Assembly: GCA_902536295.1 (NCBI GenBank)
Contig: CACAWS010000002.1
Span: 1 to 64,000 of the forward strand
Length of the DNA: 64,000 nucleotides
Origin: an uncultured SAR86 cluster bacterium
Lineage (GTDB): Bacteria; Pseudomonadota; Gammaproteobacteria; Magnimaribacterales; AG-339-G14
Direction of reading: 5' to 3'
In this document: piece after piece, positions 1 to 9,522 of the stretch
Layout of the letters: every line of letters begins with the position of its first letter
How positions within the stretch are numbered: position 1 is the stretch's first letter
Notes under the pieces: generated by a model
Told to the model about the DNA's origin: nothing
The model's database searches: none
What the model saw: only the letters and a program-made list of their open reading frames with translations
Made by a program: the position numbers and the translations under genes

Positions 1-1236
1 AAGCATGATTTTATTAAAAATGAGACAGGACTTTTTAAGAAAAACGAAAAAAATAATGTATATGATGTTTTCAGGAATAGAATTATTTTCCCTATAAAAT
101 CAAAGAAAGGACATGTAATTGGCTTTGGAGGAAGAGTTATAGACAAGGAAATGCCAAAATATCTAAATTCTTCAGAGAATGAAGTTTTTAAAAAAGGTAA
201 AGAGCTTTATGGGTTTCATGAAGTATTAAAAAATAATAGAAATTTAAAAAAAATATTAGTTGTCGAAGGTTACACAGACGTTTTGTCTTTATTTTCAAAT
301 AAAATTTCTTATGCTGTTGCTACCCTTGGTATAGCTACAAGCAAAATCCATCTAGAAAAGCTTTTTGGTTGTGTTGATGAAGTAGTATTTTGCTTTGATG
401 GTGATGAGGCGGGTATGAAGGCAGCAGAATCTGCTATGAAAATTTCTTTACCAACAATCAAAGACGGTAAGATCCTAAAATTCCTATTTCTTCCAGACGC
501 ACATGACCCTTCAAGTTTGCTAGAAGATGAAGGGAGAGATGAATTTGAAGAAAGGCTTGATAAAGCAATGGTTCTTTCTGACTATATATTCAATTTGATT
601 CTTAATAAACATGGCAATTCAATTGAAGAAAAAGCTGCCGCATCTAAAGAATTTATGAGTTTAATTTCTCCAATGCCATCAAGCAATTATAAAAATATTT
701 TAATGCAGGAGTTTTCTAAAAAAGTTGATATTAAACTTGAAGCAGAAAATAAAAAAAATCCTGAAAGAAAAAAAATTCAAAAGGCAGAGGAAAAGGAAAT
801 TAGTTTTGAATTAGATAAAGTGACTAAAAGTATTATAAAAACTCTCATAGAGCGCCCTGAATTATCGCATTTAGAAGAAGTAGATTATTTGGTGAATCTT
901 AATGACGAATTCATCTCAAATTTCATTAACTTTCTGAGAAGTAAAGAGGGTCTTACTTTCCCTATGATCCTTCACGCTTTTGAGGAACAGAAAAGCTTTT
1001 TAATCGGTTTAATCGAAGATAAAAATCTAATTTCTTCAGATGCTGCAGAAGAGTATATTATACAAGCAGTTAATTTTTTGAAAAAAAACGATAAAACAAA
1101 CTTTCAAGATAAGCTTAAGTCTAAATATTTTGAAGGCTCTTTGACGGAAAAAGAAAAAATTGAGCTTAAAAAGATTTTTTTAGAGAATTTCGAAAATCTT
1201 AATGAAACTGAAATTAACATCTTGAAGGAAATATAA
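1..1236 (+). CDS. dnaG: DNA primase (DnaG), C-terminal part, cut by the window start
   Basis: DnaG makes RNA primers for lagging-strand replication at the fork with DnaB. The frame is open from base 1, so 411 codons of the 3' part are visible and the zinc-binding N-terminus lies outside. Early residues carry the primase core motif IIFPI and IGFGGRV, then PKYLNS. The TOPRIM domain follows, with the acidic motif VVEGYTDV and the CFDGDEAG motif. The last ~200 residues are the less conserved helical region that binds DnaB helicase. The ATG at 151 lies inside the conserved core and is not the real start. It is followed after 67 bases by rpoD, the usual dnaG-rpoD order. Confidence 0.96.
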   Translation, partial: KHDFIKNETGLFKKNEKNNVYDVFRNRIIFPIKSKKGHVIGFGGRVIDKEMPKYLNSSENEVFKKGKELYGFHEVLKNNRNLKKILVVEGYTDVLSLFSNKISYAVATLGIATSKIHLEKLFGCVDEVVFCFDGDEAGMKAAESAMKISLPTIKDGKILKFLFLPDAHDPSSLLEDEGRDEFEERLDKAMVLSDYIFNLILNKHGNSIEEKAAASKEFMSLISPMPSSNYKNILMQEFSKKVDIKLEAENKKNPERKKIQKAEEKEISFELDKVTKSIIKTLIERPELSHLEEVDYLVNLNDEFISNFINFLRSKEGLTFPMILHAFEEQKSFLIGLIEDKNLISSDAAEEYIIQAVNFLKKNDKTNFQDKLKSKYFEGSLTEKEKIELKKIFLENFENLNETEINILKEI

Positions 1237-1268
1237 GTAATTTTCGGAAATTTACATAAATTTTAAGA

Positions 1269-1274
1269 TATAAT
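1269..1274 (+). promoter_or_regulatory. Probable -10 box upstream of rpoD
   Basis: A perfect TATAAT lies 30 bases before the rpoD ATG in the short dnaG-rpoD gap. No convincing -35 hexamer sits at 16-18 bases upstream. It could give rpoD its own transcript in addition to read-through from dnaG. In AT-rich DNA a lone hexamer is weak evidence. Confidence 0.4.
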
Positions 1275-1303
1275 TTGATACTTTTTTTGAGGGACAACTT
1301 TCT

Positions 1304-3103
1304 ATGTACGACGAAGATATTGAAAATAATGGGCTGAGAGAATTAATAGAGAAGGGCAGAGAACAAGGATTTATTACATTTGCAGACATTAACGATTTTC
1401 TTCCCGAAGATGTATCTGACCCAGATCAATTAGATGAAGTCATTCAGACCATTAATGACTTAGGTCTTCAGGTTCTTGAAAATGCACCAGAAGAAGGGTC
1501 TGACGCCATGGAAGCTATCAATCAGCCAGTGGCTCCAGAGCCTACTGAAAATGAAATGGGTGCGATAGAGTCGGAAGTTGGAAGAACGACTGATCCAGTT
1601 AGGCTTTATATGAGAGAAATGGGATCTGTAGATCTTCTCACAAGAGAAGGAGAGATTGTTATTGCTAAAAGTATTGAAGAAGGTGCAAGGGATTTACTTA
1701 ATTCCTGTGCAAAATTTCCTGGAATTATTGAAGAGTTTCTTCTTGAATATGCTCTTATTAGAAAAGAAGACAAAAGAATTTCTGATATTGTTGTTGGCTT
1801 TATGGATGAGGAAGAAGAAGTGCTTCCTGGGCCTCAAGCTGGAGAAAATGTCGAAATTGATGAAAGTGCTGATGAAGATGATGATGGCGCTGGTATTGAT
1901 ATGCAAGAGCTTGAAAAGAGATTAGCATCTTTAAAAAGACAATTTAATAAGACTGAAAAGGTTATTGATCAAAAAGGCAGGACTAGTGAAGAAGCAGTCA
2001 AACAATTAGAAAAATTAGGAAATATATTTAAGTTTTTAAAATTGTCTCCAAAAAAATTCGAGGTCATATCTTTAAGACCCAGACTTTTAGCGAGAAGAAT
2101 AAGAGGAATAGAGAAAGAAATCTATAATCTATGTGTCCAACAAAGCAAAATGCCAAGAAAGGAATTTTTGGACATATTTAAAGACAATGAGACTAATCTA
2201 AAATTTTTAGATCCTATATTTAAAAGTAAGAAAAATTACGTTGGAGAGTTAACAGATTATAAAGATGACATAAAAACGCTTCAAAACAGAATAAAAGGTA
2301 TTGAAGAAGAAATTGGTTTATCGGTTGCTGAGATTAAATTGCTTGCTTCTCAAATGACTAAGGGTGAAACAAAAATTAGAAGAGCTAAGAAAGACATGAT
2401 TGAAGCAAACTTAAGACTAGTAATTTCAATAGCAAAAAAATATACCAATAGGGGATTACAATTTTTAGATTTAATTCAGGAAGGTAATATTGGTTTAATG
2501 AAGGCTGTGGATAAGTTTGAGTATAGAAGAGGTTATAAATTTTCAACTTATGCAACTTGGTGGATCAGACAAGCAATCACAAGATCTATAGCTGATCAAG
2601 CAAGAACGATTAGAATTCCAGTTCATATGATTGAGACAATTAACAAGTTGAACAGAATTTCGAGACAAATGCTTCAAGAAAATGGAAGAGAGCCTACACC
2701 AGAAGAACTAAGTGAAAAAATGGACATGCCTGAAGATAAAATCAGAAAAGTTTTAAAGATTGCTAAAGAGCCAATTTCTACAGAAACTCCAATTGGAGAT
2801 GAAGACGACACTACATTGGGTGATTTCATCGAAGATCCGCTTCTAGATTCACCTATAGATTCTGCTACCGAATCAAATTTAATTGAAGCTACTGGTGGAG
2901 TTTTAGGAAGTTTGACTGCAAGAGAAGCTAAGGTTTTGAGAATGCGTTTCGGGATTGGTATGAATACAGATCACACTTTAGAAGAAGTAGGTAAACAATT
3001 TGATGTAACTAGAGAAAGAATTAGGCAAATTGAAGCAAAAGCACTAAGAAAGTTAAGACATCCATCTAGGTCTGGCCATTTGAAGGGCTTTTTAGACGAA
3101 TAA
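1304..3103 (+). CDS. rpoD: RNA polymerase primary sigma factor RpoD (sigma 70)
   Basis: Housekeeping sigma factor that directs RNA polymerase to -10/-35 promoters. The 599-residue protein (E. coli 613) has an acidic region 1.1 at the N-terminus, region 1.2 ([11 protein letters not shown], from about residue 97), an acidic stretch and the non-conserved region. It continues with region 2 ([26 protein letters not shown], about residues 368-430), region 3 and the region 4 helix-turn-helix ([17 protein letters not shown]) near the end. The ATG at 1304 follows a GAGGG ribosome-binding site. The gene follows dnaG and is followed three bases after its stop by a tRNA. Confidence 0.98.
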   Translation: MYDEDIENNGLRELIEKGREQGFITFADINDFLPEDVSDPDQLDEVIQTINDLGLQVLENAPEEGSDAMEAINQPVAPEPTENEMGAIESEVGRTTDPVRLYMREMGSVDLLTREGEIVIAKSIEEGARDLLNSCAKFPGIIEEFLLEYALIRKEDKRISDIVVGFMDEEEEVLPGPQAGENVEIDESADEDDDGAGIDMQELEKRLASLKRQFNKTEKVIDQKGRTSEEAVKQLEKLGNIFKFLKLSPKKFEVISLRPRLLARRIRGIEKEIYNLCVQQSKMPRKEFLDIFKDNETNLKFLDPIFKSKKNYVGELTDYKDDIKTLQNRIKGIEEEIGLSVAEIKLLASQMTKGETKIRRAKKDMIEANLRLVISIAKKYTNRGLQFLDLIQEGNIGLMKAVDKFEYRRGYKFSTYATWWIRQAITRSIADQARTIRIPVHMIETINKLNRISRQMLQENGREPTPEELSEKMDMPEDKIRKVLKIAKEPISTETPIGDEDDTTLGDFIEDPLLDSPIDSATESNLIEATGGVLGSLTAREAKVLRMRFGIGMNTDHTLEEVGKQFDVTRERIRQIEAKALRKLRHPSRSGHLKGFLDE

Positions 3104-3106
3104 TTT

Positions 3107-3183
<77 letters not shown>

Positions 3184-3206
3184 CTAAACTAATCTTTTAT
3201 TTTTAT

Positions 3207-3223
3207 AAAAAAGTACCTTTTTT
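3207..3223 (+). terminator. Possible weak hairpin after the CAU tRNA
   Basis: Seven A/G bases (AAAAAAG), a three-base loop and CTTTTTT form a simple A:T hairpin ending in a T-run, 24 bases past the tRNA. It could end the rpoD-tRNA transcript. Nearly all pairs are A:T, so it would be weak. Confidence 0.3.
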
Positions 3224-3266
3224 AAATACTGTACCTTTATAACCTTAAGTTACTTATATATAAAAA

Positions 3267-3291
3267 AATGATAATCATTCTCATTATCATT
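3267..3291. promoter_or_regulatory. Fur box 1 upstream of the TonB receptor gene
   Basis: A 25-base inverted repeat with ATGATAA and TTATCAT arms, rich in the GATAAT/ATTATC units of the Fur consensus, 57 bases before the receptor start. Fur with ferrous iron binds such sites and represses transcription. Direct evidence is the palindrome; regulation by Fur is inferred from it and from the type of gene downstream. Confidence 0.85.
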
Positions 3292-3300
3292 TGTATTAAT

Positions 3301-3319
3301 AATGAGAATCATTATCATT
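3301..3319. promoter_or_regulatory. Fur box 2 upstream of the TonB receptor gene
   Basis: A second 19-base Fur-type palindrome (AATGAGAAT facing ATTATCATT), 9 bases after the first box and 29 bases before the receptor start. Between the boxes lies a -10-like TATTAAT at 3294-3300, so bound Fur would cover the promoter. Two adjacent boxes suggest tight iron repression. Confidence 0.85.
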
Positions 3320-3348
3320 TAAGGACTATTTAAACAGGGGAATAATTT

Positions 3349-5526
3349 ATGAAAAAAATATTTTTTGCTAGCTTGCTTGTTACAAGTGGAATTTTCTTTT
3401 CAAGTGGGTTGTTTGCTCAAGAAGAAGAGCTAGTTGTTAAAGGCAACGTTCTTTATTCTGATCAGGTAAATGCACTTAAAACTCCAGTGCCGGTAATTAA
3501 TGTGCCAGTCTCTGTGTCTATTATTACTGACGATGAAATTGCCAGACAAGGATTTCAGCAATTAGGAGACGTAGTTAGATACACGCCAGGTGTTAGTACT
3601 TCTCAAGGAGAAGGTCATAGAGACGCAATAGTTTTTAGAGGTAATAGATCAACTGCTGACTTTTTTCAAGATGGCGTCAGAGATGACGTTCAATATTATC
3701 GTTCTTTATATAATGTAGAGCAGGTAGAGATTTTAAGAGGCCCTAATGCTTTATTATTTGGACGAGGAGGAACTGGCGGTGTAATTAACAGAGTTTCCAA
3801 AAAAGGAATCTTAGGAGAAACCTTTGGTTCTTTTTCAATCGGATCGAACACTTTTGGCGCTTACGATTTTGTTGCAGATTACAATATTTCAATTAATGAA
3901 GACAGATCTTTAAGAATCATGGCTCACAGAGATTATTTGGATAATCACAGAGATTACTATGATGGAGATAGAGCAGGTTTTAATCCGACTATAAAACTAA
4001 GGTTAAACGAAAATACTATCATGGATGTTTCATATGAATATGCAGACCATGAAAGATTTATTGATCGAGGTATTCCTACAGGCTCAAATGGAGAGCCAGT
4101 TGAGGCTTTAGCCGATATCGTCTTCGGACATCCAGACCTTAATACTCAAACCTTAACTGCTGATATTTTCAGAGCTTCTCTTACCAGAGATTTCTCAGAT
4201 ACATCAAAAGCTATTTTTAGTGTTACTAAAAATGAATTTGAAAAAATGTATCAAAATCTTTATGTTGCTGGTTACAGTGCTACTCTTGATGAAGTAGCCT
4301 TAGACGGTTACTTAGATCCTACTTCAAGAGATAACTTGATTATTTCAGCTAATTTTGTGAACGAATTAGAATTAGGCTCTGCTACTCATACCATTTTATT
4401 TGGTGTTGAAGTGGTAGATACTGACAATAAGAATTACCGCTACAATAGTTATTTTCAAAACCCAGGCATTGCGGGTGCTGCAGATGCAAATCCTTTAACC
4501 AATGATGCTGCTGGTATTTATCCTACTGGTAATTCTCAGGCGACGAAAACTGATAGAGAAACTTTTTCAATCGCTGACATGAGAGCTGGTATTTTTAATA
4601 GAGATGAGGCTGGTGCAGCTGTTACATTGGACTTCACTTCAAATCTAAATAATAGTACAACTACTGAATTTGAAGTTACTTCTTTCTTTATCCAAGATCA
4701 AATAGATGTTTCTGACAATTTGAAGCTTCTTCTTGGTGCAAGATTCGACGATTACGAAATCACTGTAGTTAATCTAAAGCCCGGTTCAGAAGCTACTGTT
4801 ACTAAAGGAGAGAACTTAACATCACCTAGAGCAGGTATTATCTTTAAACCACAAGACAATATTTCAATTTATGCTAGTTATAGCAATACCTTTGCACCTG
4901 TAGCTGGAGAGCAATATAAAGCTATGTCAAATTCACTTGGACCTGTAGGCTCATTGAACGCGGTCTTAGATGCCAGTGAAACTGAAAATACTGAGATAGG
5001 ACTGAAATGGGCTATTTCTGATGAGCTATTTTTGACTGCAGCATATTTTGATGCAGAAAGAACTGCTATGCAGGCTGTTACAGTTAACAATGTTGCAGAA
5101 CAACAAGAAGTTGTTAATCAAAACGTGGATGGTATAGAAATTGAGCTAGCAGGAAGAATTTCAGATCAACTTGAACTTACAATGAGTTACGCTGATTATG
5201 AAGGAGATAATGTTGCTCAGAATAAAGAAATTCCGGATTATCAATTTTCTGCATTTGCCAATTATCAGGTTAATGATAAATTCGGTATTGGATTTGGCCT
5301 AACTTCTCAAGGCGATCAGCAAATTGGAAGCTCAGCTACTCCTTACTTACCGAGTTTCACTAGAGTTGACGTTGCAGCTTATTATCAAATCGCTGATGAT
5401 TTAATGTTGCAAATGAATATAGAAAACTTAACAGATGAAACGTATTTCCCTCACTCACACTCAACGCACCAAGCGTCAGTTGGAGAAGAAGTTAATGCTA
5501 ATTTCTCAATTAGGAGGACTTTCTAA
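3349..5526 (+). CDS. TonB-dependent outer-membrane siderophore receptor (catecholate/ferrichrome type)
   Basis: An outer-membrane beta-barrel that imports ferric siderophores using TonB energy. The 725-residue protein has a signal peptide (cleavage likely after Ala23, LFA-Q) and a TonB-box-like EELVV just after it. The plug domain contains VPVSVSIITDDEI, GDVVRYTPGV and VEILRGPNALLFGRGGTGGVINRVSK. A long barrel follows, ending in NFSIRRTF with the terminal Phe typical of barrel proteins. It resembles the Fiu/FhuA-like siderophore receptor group; the exact ligand cannot be read from sequence. Two Fur boxes precede it and no transport partners are adjacent. Confidence 0.93.
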   Translation: MKKIFFASLLVTSGIFFSSGLFAQEEELVVKGNVLYSDQVNALKTPVPVINVPVSVSIITDDEIARQGFQQLGDVVRYTPGVSTSQGEGHRDAIVFRGNRSTADFFQDGVRDDVQYYRSLYNVEQVEILRGPNALLFGRGGTGGVINRVSKKGILGETFGSFSIGSNTFGAYDFVADYNISINEDRSLRIMAHRDYLDNHRDYYDGDRAGFNPTIKLRLNENTIMDVSYEYADHERFIDRGIPTGSNGEPVEALADIVFGHPDLNTQTLTADIFRASLTRDFSDTSKAIFSVTKNEFEKMYQNLYVAGYSATLDEVALDGYLDPTSRDNLIISANFVNELELGSATHTILFGVEVVDTDNKNYRYNSYFQNPGIAGAADANPLTNDAAGIYPTGNSQATKTDRETFSIADMRAGIFNRDEAGAAVTLDFTSNLNNSTTTEFEVTSFFIQDQIDVSDNLKLLLGARFDDYEITVVNLKPGSEATVTKGENLTSPRAGIIFKPQDNISIYASYSNTFAPVAGEQYKAMSNSLGPVGSLNAVLDASETENTEIGLKWAISDELFLTAAYFDAERTAMQAVTVNNVAEQQEVVNQNVDGIEIELAGRISDQLELTMSYADYEGDNVAQNKEIPDYQFSAFANYQVNDKFGIGFGLTSQGDQQIGSSATPYLPSFTRVDVAAYYQIADDLMLQMNIENLTDETYFPHSHSTHQASVGEEVNANFSIRRTF

Positions 5527-5613
5527 GGATTTTGGTTTGTGTACCCTCAATTAAATAATAGAACTTACATTTATTATTTTTATAAACTCACCATAAACTA
5601 CACAAATCAATTT

Positions 5614-5650
5614 AGAACCCAGGTTGGCAGAGATTCTGGGTTCTTCCTTT
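5614..5650 (+). terminator. Intrinsic terminator between the receptor gene and hemA
   Basis: A nine-pair stem, AGAACCCAG (5614-5622) with CTGGGTTCT (5636-5644), with a 13-base loop and followed by a T-rich stretch on the plus strand. It sits in the 131-base gap between the convergent receptor and hemA genes. The T-run is better placed for the receptor transcript; it may also serve hemA from the other side. Confidence 0.65.
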
Positions 5651-5657
5651 TAAATAA

Positions 5658-6911
5658 TTAATAAATTTTAGAAACTTTCTTAATCTCTTTATGAGTGGCT
5701 TTTTCAGCTCTCTTTAAACCTAAATCTTTCCAAACTTTATCAAGAGATTCGACAAAGCTTTTAACATCAGTAGACGAGTGTTTAGGAGTAATGGTCACTC
5801 TGAACCTTTCATCACCTTTTGGAACAGTTGGGTAAAATATTGGCTGAATATAAATTCCGTGATCTTCTATCAAAGTGTTAGCTGCTTTTTTACAAAGCTC
5901 CGGTTCATAAAGATGGATGGGGATTATGTGACTGTCGTTTTTTAAAAAAGGTATGTTGTAATCCGTTAAACCTTCTCTGATTAAATCTGAATTAACTTTT
6001 ATATTTTCTCTTAAAATGTCAGCTCTTTTTGCAATTTGAATAGCTTGTATGGATGCGGCCGCAATACTTGGGTTTGCTGAAGAAGTAAATATAAAACCTG
6101 GAGCAAAACTTCTTATAAAATCAATAATGTCCTTGTTTGCTGCAACGTAACCACCCATTTGCCCAAAAGCTTTTGAAAGGGTTCCATTAATGATATCAAT
6201 CTCATCAGAAACATTTAATTCTGCCGCAATTCCTCTTCCTTCTGGGCCATATAAACCAACTGAATGGACTTCATCCAAATATGTTAAAGCGTTATATTTT
6301 TTTGCAAGCTGAACAATTTTCTTTATAGGTGAACGAAGACCTTCCATCGAATAGAGGGATTCGAAAACTATTAACTTTGGCGTATTGGCATTGGATGTTT
6401 TAAGCAGTTCTTCAAGATGCTCAACATCATTGTGCTTGAAGACGTGAGTTTTTACATTCGCATTTTTTATTCCTTGAATCATGGAAGCATGATTAAGTTC
6501 GTCAGAATAAACTTCGCAACCTTCAAGCTTCTTGCATAATGTCCAAAGAGTTGATTGGTTCGCAGTGTAAGCAGAGGGAAATAATAAGCTGGCTTCTTTA
6601 TTGTGCAATTCAGCAAGATCATTCTCAAGATCAGCATGATAAGAGGATGTACCTGAAATATTTCTTGTTCCTCCAGATCCCGTTCCTAATTCCTTGATTA
6701 CCTTTATTGATTCTAAGATCACAACGGGATGTTGACTTAGATTCAAATAGTCATTGCTGCACCAAACTTCAACAGCCCTCTCCTTGCCTTCAAAACGTTC
6801 GGTGGCTTTAGGGAAGTTAACTTGGTTCCTATTGATCTCTCTAAATTTTCTATAAAGACCTTGGGATTTAAGTGAGGTTAACTCGTCAGCAAAGTATTTT
6901 TTATAATTCAT
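5658..6911 (-). CDS. hemA: 5-aminolevulinate synthase (ALAS, C4 pathway)
   Basis: PLP enzyme that condenses glycine with succinyl-CoA to 5-aminolevulinate, the first step of the Shemin (C4) route to heme. The 417-residue length is normal for the family. Visible motifs are [11 protein letters not shown] (about residues 78-88), [19 protein letters not shown] (about 212-222), the PLP lysine in TLSKAFG (Lys247), and [12 protein letters not shown] followed by GDERFRVT. These last motifs separate ALAS from its close relatives KBL and BioF. It is divergent from hemC across a 97-base gap and next to all later heme enzymes, which supports ALAS. Most gammaproteobacteria use glutamyl-tRNA reductase and HemL instead, so acquisition by transfer is plausible. 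Confidence 0.93.
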   Translation of the reverse strand: MNYKKYFADELTSLKSQGLYRKFREINRNQVNFPKATERFEGKERAVEVWCSNDYLNLSQHPVVILESIKVIKELGTGSGGTRNISGTSSYHADLENDLAELHNKEASLLFPSAYTANQSTLWTLCKKLEGCEVYSDELNHASMIQGIKNANVKTHVFKHNDVEHLEELLKTSNANTPKLIVFESLYSMEGLRSPIKKIVQLAKKYNALTYLDEVHSVGLYGPEGRGIAAELNVSDEIDIINGTLSKAFGQMGGYVAANKDIIDFIRSFAPGFIFTSSANPSIAAASIQAIQIAKRADILRENIKVNSDLIREGLTDYNIPFLKNDSHIIPIHLYEPELCKKAANTLIEDHGIYIQPIFYPTVPKGDERFRVTITPKHSSTDVKSFVESLDKVWKDLGLKRAEKATHKEIKKVSKIY

Positions 6912-6974
6912 TAATAATAGATTTACTTACGAAACGAAGTATAAATGAAAGTACTATTTAATAGATATAAATTT

Positions 6975-6980
6975 TATAAT
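6975..6980 (+). promoter_or_regulatory. Possible -10 box for the hemC operon
   Basis: A TATAAT hexamer lies 28 bases before the TTG start of hemC in the divergent hemA/hemC gap. No clear -35 element is visible, and the gap is very AT-rich, so this is tentative. Confidence 0.3.
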
Positions 6981-7008
6981 TACATTCTCTATATATTTTA
7001 AAGTTATA

Positions 7009-8502
7009 TTGAAAACATTAAGAATCATTTCAAGAAAAAGTCTGTTAGCACAAGTTCAGGCACAAATTGTCGCTGATAAGATTAAAGGCGAATTTGAAGA
7101 CATCCAGATAGAATTTGTCACAAAAGAAACATCTGGAGATATTGACTTAACTACACCTTTACATCAAATGCCTGATGCAGGTGTTTTTACAAATGACATA
7201 AGACAAGAACTTTTAAGTAATAATGCAGATTTGGCAGTTCATTCTTGGAAAGACTTGCCCGTAGAACTTTTAGAAGGAACAGAAATTATAACCACTTTAA
7301 AAAGAGCTGATTCACGAGACCTTCTAATTTTTAAAAATAAATCTTTGGGAAAGCAAACTATAAAACTTTTAACTTCTTCTCCTAGAAGAAAAGAAAACTT
7401 ATCTAATTTTTTACCCAACGCACTTCCTTGGATTCCTTCAGATATAGAATTTGTCGATGTTAGGGGGAATATTCAGACGAGGCTTTCAAAACTTTTTGAG
7501 TCTGAAAAAGATGGTTTAGTCATTGCATTTGCTGCAATGAAAAGACTTTTGGCCTCTTCTAAATTTTTAAAAGAAGAATCTAATCTTTTAGAGCTATTGA
7601 AAGAATCAAAATGGATGTTACTGCCTTTGTCAGAAAATCCAGCAGCACCAGCTCAAGGCGCGCTAGCATTAGAAATATCGTCAAAAAATCATGACTTAAA
7701 AAATCTTTTAAAGAATATAGGAGATGAAGAAACTTTTAATTTAGTAATTAAAGAAAGGGAAATTTTAAAAAAATACGGTGGTGGCTGCCACCAAAAAATT
7801 GGAGTGAGCATAATAAACTCAACGAAAGGTCAAATTTTACATATAAAAGGCGAAACAGAAGAAGGCGAGAAAATTTCTAAATCATCATTTGAACCACTAG
7901 AATCATATAAAAATAATCTGAAAGAAGTTAAAAATTATTTCCCTACTAGTAAAGAGTCGTCACAAATTTTTAATAGAGTGCCCATTTCAGAAGCAGAACA
8001 AAAAGTTTCTGGAATTAAAAATTCAGGAATTTATGTCAGTAGAGGAAATGTTATTGAGAATATTAATTCAATTTCAAATACAAATTTGATATGGACCAGT
8101 GGCGTTGAGACTTGGTTAAAACTAGCGTCAAAGGGAATTTGGGTTAATGGAACTTCTGATAGTTTGGGAGAAAACGAAAGTCCGCCTTTAGGGCTTTATG
8201 AAGATACTAAGTGGTATAAATTATCACATTTAGATGCTCATGAAGAAAAACTGGAATTGATATCTACTTATAAATTAGTATCAAATGAATTGCCGAAAGA
8301 TATTGAAAAAAATAGCCATTATTATTGGATGAGCTCAAGTTCTTTCAAATTTATTTTTGAAAAATTTCCTTCAATAGAAAGCGCTAATCATTCCTGTGGG
8401 TTGGGTAAAACGTTTGACGAGATCAACCAACTTATTCCAGGAAAAGTTTATCCTTATCAGAATTATAAAGATTGGCTAGATAAAATTAAAAGAGCAAAGT
8501 AA
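7009..8502 (+). CDS. hemC: Hydroxymethylbilane synthase fused to a HemD-like C-terminal region
   Basis: HemC polymerises four porphobilinogens into hydroxymethylbilane. Residues 1 to ~300 carry the family: LRIISRKSLLAQ at the start, HSWKDLP (78-84), TSSPRR (122-127), VRGNIQTRLSKL (151-162) and the cofactor-binding Cys260 in GGGCHQ. The TTG start is supported because family proteins begin exactly at this KTLRI motif. At 497 residues it is ~190 longer than usual. The extra part has IWTSGVETW, a later SSSSFKFIFEKFP and CGLGKTFDEI, a layout like uroporphyrinogen III synthase (HemD). No separate hemD lies in the cluster, so fusion is inferred, with moderate certainty. HSWKDLP replaces the usual HSMKDVP. 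Confidence 0.93.
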   Translation: MKTLRIISRKSLLAQVQAQIVADKIKGEFEDIQIEFVTKETSGDIDLTTPLHQMPDAGVFTNDIRQELLSNNADLAVHSWKDLPVELLEGTEIITTLKRADSRDLLIFKNKSLGKQTIKLLTSSPRRKENLSNFLPNALPWIPSDIEFVDVRGNIQTRLSKLFESEKDGLVIAFAAMKRLLASSKFLKEESNLLELLKESKWMLLPLSENPAAPAQGALALEISSKNHDLKNLLKNIGDEETFNLVIKEREILKKYGGGCHQKIGVSIINSTKGQILHIKGETEEGEKISKSSFEPLESYKNNLKEVKNYFPTSKESSQIFNRVPISEAEQKVSGIKNSGIYVSRGNVIENINSISNTNLIWTSGVETWLKLASKGIWVNGTSDSLGENESPPLGLYEDTKWYKLSHLDAHEEKLELISTYKLVSNELPKDIEKNSHYYWMSSSSFKFIFEKFPSIESANHSCGLGKTFDEINQLIPGKVYPYQNYKDWLDKIKRAK

Positions 8503-8523
8503 CATTGCGTTCCAATTTAAGTT

Positions 8524-9519
8524 ATGAAGAGTTTATTAAGAAAATTTCCCAGTACTAGACTGAGAAGAAATAGGTCAAAAAATAGCTTGAGATCGATTTT
8601 GGCCGAATCAAAAATTACTGTTGACGATTTGATTCAGCCTATTTTTATCAAAGAAAATTTATCTGGCTATGAGCCAATCCAATCTATGCCAAATATCAAC
8701 AGGTTGGGAGCTAATGTTTTAGAAGCAGAATTAAGAAATATTGTCGATACTGGTATTAAAGCAGTTGCTTTGTTTCCAGTGATCGACGAAGCAAAAAAGG
8801 ATTCAGTAGGAACAGAAGCACTTAATCAAGATAATTTTTTAAATGTTGAAATATCAAAAATTAAAGATCTCTTTCCTGAATTAATAATCATTGCCGACGT
8901 TGCTTTAGACCCCTATACAGATCACGGTCACGATGGAGTTTTAAACAAAGTTGGAGATGTTGATAATGATCTAAGTCTTGATGTTCTAAAGAATCAGGCT
9001 TTATCTCTTGCAAAAGCAGGAGCCGATGTAATTGCTCCCTCAGATATGATGGATGGACGAATTAAAGTTATCAGAGATGCTCTAGAGGAAAATAACTTCA
9101 AAGAAACGGTAATTCTTTCCTATGCAGCAAAATACAGTTCAAAATTTTATGGACCATTTAAAGACGCAGTAGAATCTGCAAAATTCTTTGGAAATAAAAA
9201 TAAAGACACTTATCAAATGTCTCCTGCAAATAAAAATGAGGCTCTACAAGAAGTTGCTATGGATATAAATGAAGGCGCAGATATAGTAATGGTCAAACCA
9301 GGCATGCCATACCTCGATATTGTTTCTTCGGTGAAAGAAACTTTTAAAGTTCCTACTTTTGTTTATCAGGTCAGTGGAGAATATTCTATGCTTAAAGGAG
9401 CTATTGACAACGGTTGGCTTTCAGAAGAAGTGATGAAAGAATCCATTTTATCTTTTAAAAGAGCTGGAGCTGATTGTATTTTGACCTATGCTGCACTAGA
9501 AGTAGCGAAAGAATTATAA
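8524..9519 (+). CDS. hemB: Porphobilinogen synthase (delta-aminolevulinate dehydratase)
   Basis: Condenses two 5-aminolevulinate molecules to porphobilinogen. It has 331 residues, standard length. The substrate Schiff-base lysine is Lys258 in MVKPGMPYLD, and the second lysine is Lys203 in SYAAKYSSKFYGPF. The metal region reads DVALDPYTDHGHDG (125-138): the cysteines of the zinc form are replaced by Ala, Asp and Asp, so it is the magnesium-type enzyme seen in Pseudomonas and alphaproteobacteria. It lies 21 bases after hemC and 3 bases before hemE in the heme operon. Confidence 0.97.
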   Translation: MKSLLRKFPSTRLRRNRSKNSLRSILAESKITVDDLIQPIFIKENLSGYEPIQSMPNINRLGANVLEAELRNIVDTGIKAVALFPVIDEAKKDSVGTEALNQDNFLNVEISKIKDLFPELIIIADVALDPYTDHGHDGVLNKVGDVDNDLSLDVLKNQALSLAKAGADVIAPSDMMDGRIKVIRDALEENNFKETVILSYAAKYSSKFYGPFKDAVESAKFFGNKNKDTYQMSPANKNEALQEVAMDINEGADIVMVKPGMPYLDIVSSVKETFKVPTFVYQVSGEYSMLKGAIDNGWLSEEVMKESILSFKRAGADCILTYAALEVAKEL

Positions 9520-9522
9520 AAA

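Noticed and set aside
6912-7008. Possible heme- or iron-responsive site in the hemA/hemC gap
   Set aside because: No Fur-like palindrome or other clear inverted repeat; only AT-rich promoter-like hexamers.
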